From the NCBI GenBank assembly GCA_043228905.1, contig JBHGNT010000004.1, positions 16,492,001 through 16,556,000 of the forward strand: a DNA stretch of 64,000 nt, given 5' to 3'. This document shows positions 57,749 through 64,000 of the stretch, in pieces. This DNA comes from Azolla caroliniana (Eukaryota > Polypodiophyta). Numbering within the stretch: position 1 is the first letter of the stretch; the number at the start of each line of letters is the position of its first letter. Below the pieces are notes generated by a model. That model saw only the letters and a program-made list of their open reading frames with translations. It did not search any database and was not told where the DNA came from. Made by a program: the position numbers and the translations under genes.

Positions 57749-58454
57749 GGCATGCTCTTCTCTTCCAGCATTGCCCAAGTCGCCTCCACAATCGACCGAT
57801 TCTTCCTTTCAGCCACACCATTTTGTTCCAGTGTGTATCTCAAACTGAATTCTTGCGGAATTCCCTTCTATTGCAAATAACTATTGAATTGGCCGGAAAA
57901 GTATTCTTTTCCGCCATCCGACCACAAGCACTTGATCTTTCTCTCTATTTCCCGTTCGACAAGGTTTTGAAGGTTCCAAAAACTGTCGAAGACTTCGCTT
58001 TTCTTCTCGATGAGATAGATCCACGTGTGTTGGTTGTAGTCGTCAAAGAAGGAGACGAAATATCAGCTCCCACCAAGACTAACGTTCTGTGCAGGTCCCC
58101 ATACATCCGAGTGTATCAAGTCAAGCTTGTTGCAACTCTAGTTTCTCTCAGTGGGGAACGGACGTCGATGTTGCTTCCCAAGCTGGCAGGCTTCACAAAT
58201 TTGGGTCTTACGGCCACAGAAGTTCGGCAATCCGAAAACCACCTATTTCAATTACAGATCTTGAAGCCTCTGATAGTTGACGTGGCCGATCCGCTTGTGC
58301 CATAAGTCAATATTTGACTCGACCTTTTGACCTTTGCAAATAAAGTGGTGCTGACGTCATTGGTGTTGAGGATGAACATCTTCCCGTCCCGACGGCTTTG
58401 CGCGATGACTTGGCCCTCTTCCTCGATGAAGCACCCGAGGTGCGTAAACCAGAA
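57749..58454 (-). pseudogene. Copia GAG-pre-integrase and integrase fragment
   Basis: Minus translation, in shifting frames, gives CFIEEEGQVIAQSRRDGKMF, an integrase zinc and core region, and ends with NGVAERKN- and MLEEKSMPKF-like segments next to 57748. It is the same kind of sequence as 59738-61065 but on the other strand and truncated on both sides, with no LTR. Confidence 0.8.
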
Positions 58455-58744
58455 GCCTAGTATAGGTTAGACTACTAGGCAGTTATAGTCTCGTAGTTAG
58501 TGTCAGATACTCGTGTGAGCATTGAAGTACACCGTACTTCTAACAATCCCGTGTGGACTTGTATAAATAGCGTTGATGAGTGCGTTGTAGATACAGACAG
58601 AGAACACAGAGTATTCATATAATTTCGAAATATAGTGTGTCTTGCTCTCTCTCTCTCTCTTTCTGTGTGTCTCTCCCGTGTAATCTCTCTCTCTCTCTCT
58701 TTGTGTATTGTTCTTTCTAACACTTCCGCAAGCAATCTTTGACA

Positions 58745-58756
58745 TGGTATCAGAGC
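58745..58756 (+). promoter_or_regulatory. Primer-binding site (initiator tRNA-Met)
   Basis: TGGTATCAGAGC directly after LTR end CTTTGACA. Confidence 0.9.
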
Positions 58757-58840
58757 GCGTGGGTTGAGAACCTCTACTGCAGACATCTACGCTTGTGAAG
58801 GAAACCCTAACAGATCAGAAAACAGACACAAAAAGGAGAA

Positions 58841-61065
58841 ATGGATAGAGGTATGGCTACGTCACTCCCGGTGGAGAAGCTCGACAAAACCAACTACGCA
58901 TCTTGGTCATACAAGATGCACCAGTACCTGCTTGGGCATGGCTACTGGAGTTATGTCGACGGAGTGAACGACTCAGCACCGGAGACGACACACAAGGACT
59001 TCCCAGTGTGGGAACAGGCGGCAAGCAAGGTGATGTACTACTTCGCATCCAGTGTCGGTGACTAGCTGCTCAGCCATATCCGTGACGCCAAGACACCGAA
59101 GGATGCTTGGGGAAACTTGAAAAAGGTCTTCGCAGCAAGCACCACTACCCAAAAGCTGCAACTCAGACAGGAGTTGAGCAATGTTCGACAGAAGAACATG
59201 TCGGTGGCAGATTACACATACCGGATCAAAGGGATCTGTGACTCGCTTGCCTCTATTAACGTCACCGTAGAGGAAGACGAGATGGTGTAGGTCTGTCTTG
59301 GAGGCCTGGCATCCAAGTTCGGAGCTTTCCGGATTGCAGTTTGTACAAGGGAGAATACGCCCTCATTTTTCGACTTACAATCGATGCTCCTTGTAGAGGA
59401 GAACCACGCCGGTGCATCTACCAGTGCATCCCCAGACAGCTAGATGTTGTACACGGGAGCAAATCGGTCCCGTGGGCGTGGTGGACGAGGCAGGTCGGCA
59501 CGCAATGGAGGCAGCAGGGAAGAGTAGGAACGAAGGCACAGTGAACGTGCCGACGGCAGTTCCGGGACTTCCACAAGCAAGGGGAGTCAAGGTGGTGCCG
59601 GAGGCCGGCAAGACAAATCCGCTACGGAATGTTGGTACTGTGGCAAAAAGGGCCACAGGGAAAGTGAGTGCTGGAGAAAGCGTGCCAATTCGGACAAATC
59701 CGGATCCGGCAAGACCGGTAAGGAAGGCCGGCAAAACTTGCACTTCGCAAACAGATCGGGAGGATCCAAGAACGGTAAGGGGCCAGCCTTGGTGATGAAG
59801 CACAAGGCAAACTCAATGAAGAAGACCACTTCCAAATCGGAGGAAGTGTGGTACGTTGACTCCGGCGCATCGAACCACATGACGAGCCACGGGGAGTGGT
59901 TCTCCTTTTTGGAGAAGCCGGATCAACCGGGAGTTGTCGAAACCGGAGACGACACTCCCCACCCAATCGTGCACGTCGGAGAAGTCCCTTTGAGTCACGT
60001 CGGACAGAGGGGGAAGCTGATGAATGTATTACATGTTCTAATGATCACGAAGAACCTGGTGTTGGTCGGACAGATTGTCGACCAGGGGATGCAGGTGCGG
60101 TTTACGCACCTCGAGTGCTTCATTGAGGATGAGGGCGAAGTTATTGCGCAAGGGCGCAGAGATGGGAGGATGTTTATCCTCAACACCAATGACGTCGGCA
60201 CTGCACTGTTCGCCAAAGGACAGAAGGTCGAGTCGGATATCGACCTGTGGCACAAGCGGATCGGTCACGTCAACTACCGGAGGCTTCATGACCTGCAAAT
60301 GGAACAAGTCGTTTTCGGTTTGCCGAAGTTTAGCGGCCGAAGAGCCCAGATTTGTGAATCCTACCAACTTGGGAAGCAACATCGGCTTCCATTCCCCACC
60401 GAAAGAAATCGAAGCCGTAACAAGCTCGATCTTATCCATTCGGATGTGTGGGAACCGACACAAAATGTTAGCATTGGCGGGAGTCGATATTTCGTCTCCT
60501 TCATCGACGACTACACATGGCATACGTGGATCTACCTCATTGAGCGGAAGAGCGAAGTCTTCGAGTGTTTCTGGAGCCTCCAGAAGATGGTGGAACGGGA
60601 ATCGGAGAGGAAGATCAAATGCCTACAGTCGGATGGCGGAAAAGAGTACTTTTCCGGCCAATTCAACAGCTATCTACAACAAAAAGGAATTCGGCGAGAA
60701 TTCAGCTGCAAATACACACCGCAACAGAACGGTGTGGCCGAAAGGAAGAATCAGTCACTGATTGACGCGGCTAGGGCAATGCTAGAGGAAAAGAGCATGC
60801 CCAAGTTCTACTGGGCGGAGGCGGTCCAAACGGCCGGTTACATCCAGAACCGGATCGGGGACAAGGTCTCAGCTCACGAGCTATATTTCGGGCGCAAGCC
60901 GAATTTGAGACACCTCCAGATATTCGGTAGCATAGCCTATGTACATGTGCCGGATGAGAAGCGGAGAAAGCTGGATGCAAAATCGGAAAAATGCATCCTA
61001 GTCGGCTATGCTCAAGAGAAAAAGGGGTATAAGTGTTATAACCCCCGGACGAAGCAGGTCCAAGT
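58841..61065 (+). pseudogene. Copia gag-PR-IN polyprotein, four nonsense codons
   Basis: ATG 58841 (MDRGMATSLP). The frame has no shift to 61065 but has TAG at 59063, 59288, 59441 and 59525; at 59063 the related copy at 25667-30455 has Gln. Gag zinc knuckle CWYCGKKGHRESEC at 59630-59671. Protease WYVDSGASNHMTS near 59855. GAG-pre-integrase with LWHKRIGHVNYRRL, then ICESYQLGK, where a zinc-binding Cys appears to be Tyr. Integrase core: D in HSDVW (about 60440), D in LQSDGGKEY (about 60630), E in NGVAERKN (about 60740). It ends in the integrase-RT linker (KCYNPRTKQVQ) where the Tat LTR begins. Confidence 0.92.
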
Positions 61066-61500
61066 TGTTACCGGCCGGCAAAGGAGTCCAGAGTGTGAAA
61101 CGAAGGAGTTATTTAATTATTAAGGAATGGTTGTAAGTGAGCTATTAGTGTGGACGGACGGACCGGAATCGGTATGCCGTTCCGGATCCGGACCGATCCC
61201 GAACAGGTGCGGATGGCACCATTTTGTACTACAAACCGGAAACCTATTTAAAGGCCCGGATGCAATGTAATGTTCAGCGGATAATTAATGAAGCTTAGTG
61301 TTTTTATCTCTCTGTGTTAATTGTCGTTCTGCATTCATTGTTATATCTTATGCGTGTGATTATTAAGGACGATCTTGCTAAGTAACCTAATTAAGTCGGA
61401 TTAATCGTTGAGCCTAATCCTCTTGCCGTAACACCCCTTTGGTGAAGTGTCTTCCGTAGACACCCTGTGTTAGGCCATTGTCCGGCCCTAAGAGTTAACA
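61066..61500 (+). repeat. Tat-like 5' LTR
   Basis: 435 bp, TG...CA ends, TATA-like box in the middle. The partner LTR is outside the window. Confidence 0.8.
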
Positions 61501-61507
61501 TAGTTTT

Positions 61508-61525
61508 TGGCGACCACGATTCCTG
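61508..61525 (+). promoter_or_regulatory. Candidate primer-binding site
   Basis: TGGCGACCACGATTCCTG, seven bases after the LTR. The first ten bases equal those at 18998 in the non-coding LTR element. Confidence 0.6.
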
Positions 61526-61553
61526 TTTTTGCAGCGAACGATGGACTGAATGG

Positions 61554-64000
61554 ATGACTAGATCAACGCACAACCTGGTTACAGATCGAACTCGACGCCT
61601 TGCCAAAAGGCAAAGGAGACTTGAGGCTTTCCAGCAAGCGGCGCAGGAAATTAGAGCGGATCGCTCGTTTTCCAACGTAATCCGGAGAGTAGTGGAGGAG
61701 TCCCTCTGGTTACAACAAACATCGCACTCGGACGACGACAGCAGCCTAAGCAGCCTCCGGGAAACCAAATCCCTTCTCCAGGCGTTTGCAAGCGGAGAAG
61801 GCGAAGCAGAAGCCTTTTCATCGTATGAATCAGATTCCGAAGGGGGATACAGCATGCACACGAACTACTGTAGCAGCAACGACACCTCGGGCGGACCGGA
61901 GGACGCAGGATTGGACACCTTACCGACACCGGAACCGGAAGTGCTAAGGCTGGAACCTCCAGAACCAAAAGCAGAGGAAGAGCGACCTCCAACACCGGAA
62001 GTCGAGGAGGAGAGGCCTATGTCACCAAAAGAAGAGGAAAGACCACCGACGCCGAAGAAAAACCAGGAACGACCACCAACACCACCAGCCCGTGCACTGA
62101 TACCGGACGACGACATGCCGTTCCAGTACTCCAAGTATAAAGATGATCCGGACGCGGAAGCTCATGTTCACACCTTTGAACAGACATGGGAAGCAAACCA
62201 TGTGTCCCAACGATTGACCCCGGAGGAAGAGGAACGCTCTAAGATAGCGGAATTTGGCGTCACATTGGAGGGACCGGCAGCAAGATGGCACCGGACGCAG
62301 GACCCATCTACCATCACCATCTTCGCAAATTTTAAAGCTAAATTCTTGCATTTTTTCCACAAGGAGGTGGACCAGACAGTAATGGTGGGCTTGTTTTATA
62401 CCATCCGACAGGAGGCAGGGGAGAGCATTCCCCAGTTTGTCATCCGGTTTCAACGGATGCATAGTTAGCTTGCCCGCGTAGCCCCGGAGGAGGAATTACG
62501 GACTATATTCCTAAATGCGCTCCGGGAACCCCTACGCACGGTTTGCACGGTAATTGACTTCCGCGCAAGTACCATCGACCAGGTCATTGACCGGGTGAGA
62601 GAGATGGAAAAGACAAGCTCCTGGCTCACACTGGGAGCACTCCAACGGGCGTTACCGTCCGATGAAGACCTCTGGTTTCGGCAAGCAATACAGTGCACAA
62701 CCTGCTTGAATTCCGGACACTCGGCACTAGAATGCACTATGAGGACGCAATGTGTAATCTGTCAATCCAAGGGCCATACGACGGATAGGTGCGAGTATAA
62801 TCTATTGAACCGGCAAGCACCGCCCGTCCGACAAAGAGAGCCACGCAGCAGCCGCGATGAAGAAGAGGAACGTTGGCGGCGAATGGACCGCGACCGACCG
62901 GCACAGGATGTCCGGTATGGCGATCGACGGGAGAATGATGTCTAGTACGGTGATCGGCGGGATAACTACGACCGGTACGATAGATATGATCGGTACCAGG
63001 ATTACAATAGACGATACGAACATTACGATCGGGAGCACTCCCCCGGGTATCGTCAGCAACGGGAGGAATACGGCAGATATAACGACCAACCTCGTCAAGA
63101 GTACCGCAATAAGAAGAACTATAACAAAAAATGGCATTTCAAAAAAGGCGGCCACCCACGAGATCCGGAACAAGGAGCTTCAAGCAACCAACCGGCCCAA
63201 AACCCCGCGCTTACCACAAGACCTGCCCCGAGTACAACAAACAATGCCGAATCCAGCAATACCCAGAAAGCCTACTGCTACTACTGCCGACAAGAAGGCC
63301 ATTATAGTAATCAATGCCCGGCGAAGAGCTATGACAAACGACCGACAGTAAATATGGTAATCCCTAAAGTGGCAGATCTGCAGCAGGTGACCACAAGGTC
63401 GAAGGGCATGGCCAAGGAATGGGAGACGCAGGAGACCATCCGGAAGCAAGTGACGGAATGGGTGAAGTAGCAAACGAGCAAAACGTAACAGACTTAAGAG
63501 CGGCAAAAGGAGAACACCGTAGGGCTTGCCGGCGGCAGTCACTCTGAGAACGAGACATGGCAGGCGTTGCAAGAATGCCAGATTACGCTGCCACTAGGAA
63601 GACTCCTACAGCTCGTGCCGAGATTCACGAAAGGGCTGAAGACAGCCATGACTGAAGGAGAATCATCACTGGCACCGGTACTCTTCTCGAATCCGGAGGG
63701 ACCAACGGTGGTGGACACCAACAGTCCGGTAATTACTGCCATTGTAAAAGGGAAAGAACTCCCCGGCACAGTAATAGACGGAGGCTCCGGTGTGAATGTC
63801 ATAAGCCTCCGGACGTGTGATGCCCTAGGAATCCACGAGTGGGAGCCGTGTTCGTTCTGGTTACGGATGGTCGATACAAGCTCAGTGCGGCCGACAAGAT
63901 TAATACGAAAATTAGAAGTCACCGTTGGCGGTCATACATTTCACATCTCGGCAGTAGTGCTACAATTACAGCCACAGGCGCGTACCTGCTATTGTTGGGG
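61554..64000 (+). pseudogene. Tat-like gag-protease with five nonsense codons, runs off the end
   Basis: ATG 61554 (frame open from 61467). Basic, then acidic Pro-rich N-terminal region (PTPE, ERPPTP repeats, about 61920-62100), then gag core with LEGPAARWH (62263) and FLNALREPLRT (about 62510). Three CX2CX4HX4C knuckles at 62694-62735, 62751-62792 and 63276-63317, with a Tyr/Arg/Asp-rich linker between the second and third. Protease TVIDGGSGVNVIS near 63765-63805. Stops at 62466, 62943, 63468, 63486 and 63495 are all TAG or TAA in the same frame and no frameshift is seen. RT would begin beyond 64000. Confidence 0.88.

Larger units (their letters stand above)
58455..61065 (+). mobile_element. 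Ty1/copia element, 3' part displaced by a Tat-like insertion
   Basis: A partial 5' LTR (about 58455-58744, U3 start missing) with TATA GTATAAATAG at 58561-58570, primer site at 58745, then gag-PR-IN in a single frame. At 61065, just after integrase, it is interrupted by the LTR of a Tat-like element; RT and RNase H should lie beyond the window. It is closely related in gag and integrase to 25214-30990. Confidence 0.88.
61066..64000 (+). mobile_element. Tat-like Ty3/gypsy element, 5' half
   Basis: A 435 bp LTR (61066-61500, TGTTACCGGCCGG to AGAGTTAACA) with a TATA-like CTATTTAAAG at 61244-61253. It is followed by the primer-site-like TGGCGACCACGATTCCTG (61508-61525), gag, and protease, and runs off the window before RT. 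It lies inside the copia element that starts at 58455. The DGGSGVNVIS protease and long gag fit the Tat group. Confidence 0.88.

Overview
The window is a block of nested, mostly dead retrotransposons from a plant nuclear genome. I see no convincing intact host gene, no rRNA, no standard tRNA gene and no CRISPR array. The plant assignment rests on element types: a Ty3/gypsy chromovirus with a C-terminal chromodomain and an initiator-tRNA-Met primer site (TGGTATCAGAGC type), Tat-like Ty3/gypsy gag and protease, Ty1/copia elements with the order gag-PR-IN-RT-RH, and a non-LTR retrotransposon relic. The density of nested LTR elements suggests a large, repeat-rich genome. I cannot name the species.

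Layout, left to right. (1) 1-150 is the end of a copia LTR. (2) 293-7630 is an old minus-strand chromovirus with TSD ATAGT and a rearranged 3' LTR. (3) 8818-13897 is a complete but decayed plus-strand copia element with TSD ATTTC. (4) 14271-15470 is a minus-strand non-LTR RT relic containing a 4 x 129 bp tandem repeat. (5) 16640-17800 is a gypsy RT-RH-IN relic. (6) 17965-23460 is a minus-strand copia fragment, split by a non-coding LTR element at 18491-21539. (7) 24057-32736 is a broken coiled-coil ORF of unknown family, split by a complete minus-strand copia element (25214-30990, TSD GCTTT). (8) 32993-37030 is a short minus-strand gypsy element whose only ORF joins Gag directly to integrase. 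(9) 37031-57748 is one Tat-like minus-strand element split by gypsy 38084-43533, copia 43534-48014 and a young, almost intact plus-strand chromovirus (49834-56885, TSD GATCG). (10) 57749-58454 is a minus-strand copia integrase fragment. (11) 58455-61065 is a plus-strand copia element, cut by a Tat-like element that starts at 61066 and runs off the right end.

The two chromovirus copies (old and young) belong to one family and can be compared. Both carry, in a 1.7 kb leader upstream of gag, five hairpin motifs (GAGGTnnnnACCTC type) spaced about 56 bp apart, and a tRNA-like segment. The other points most worth a second look are the Gag-integrase fusion element, the coiled-coil ORF, the repeated loss of the RT palm region, and the near-exclusive C-to-T nature of the nonsense codons. 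All boundaries, TSDs and domain calls were read by eye; no alignment or database search was run.
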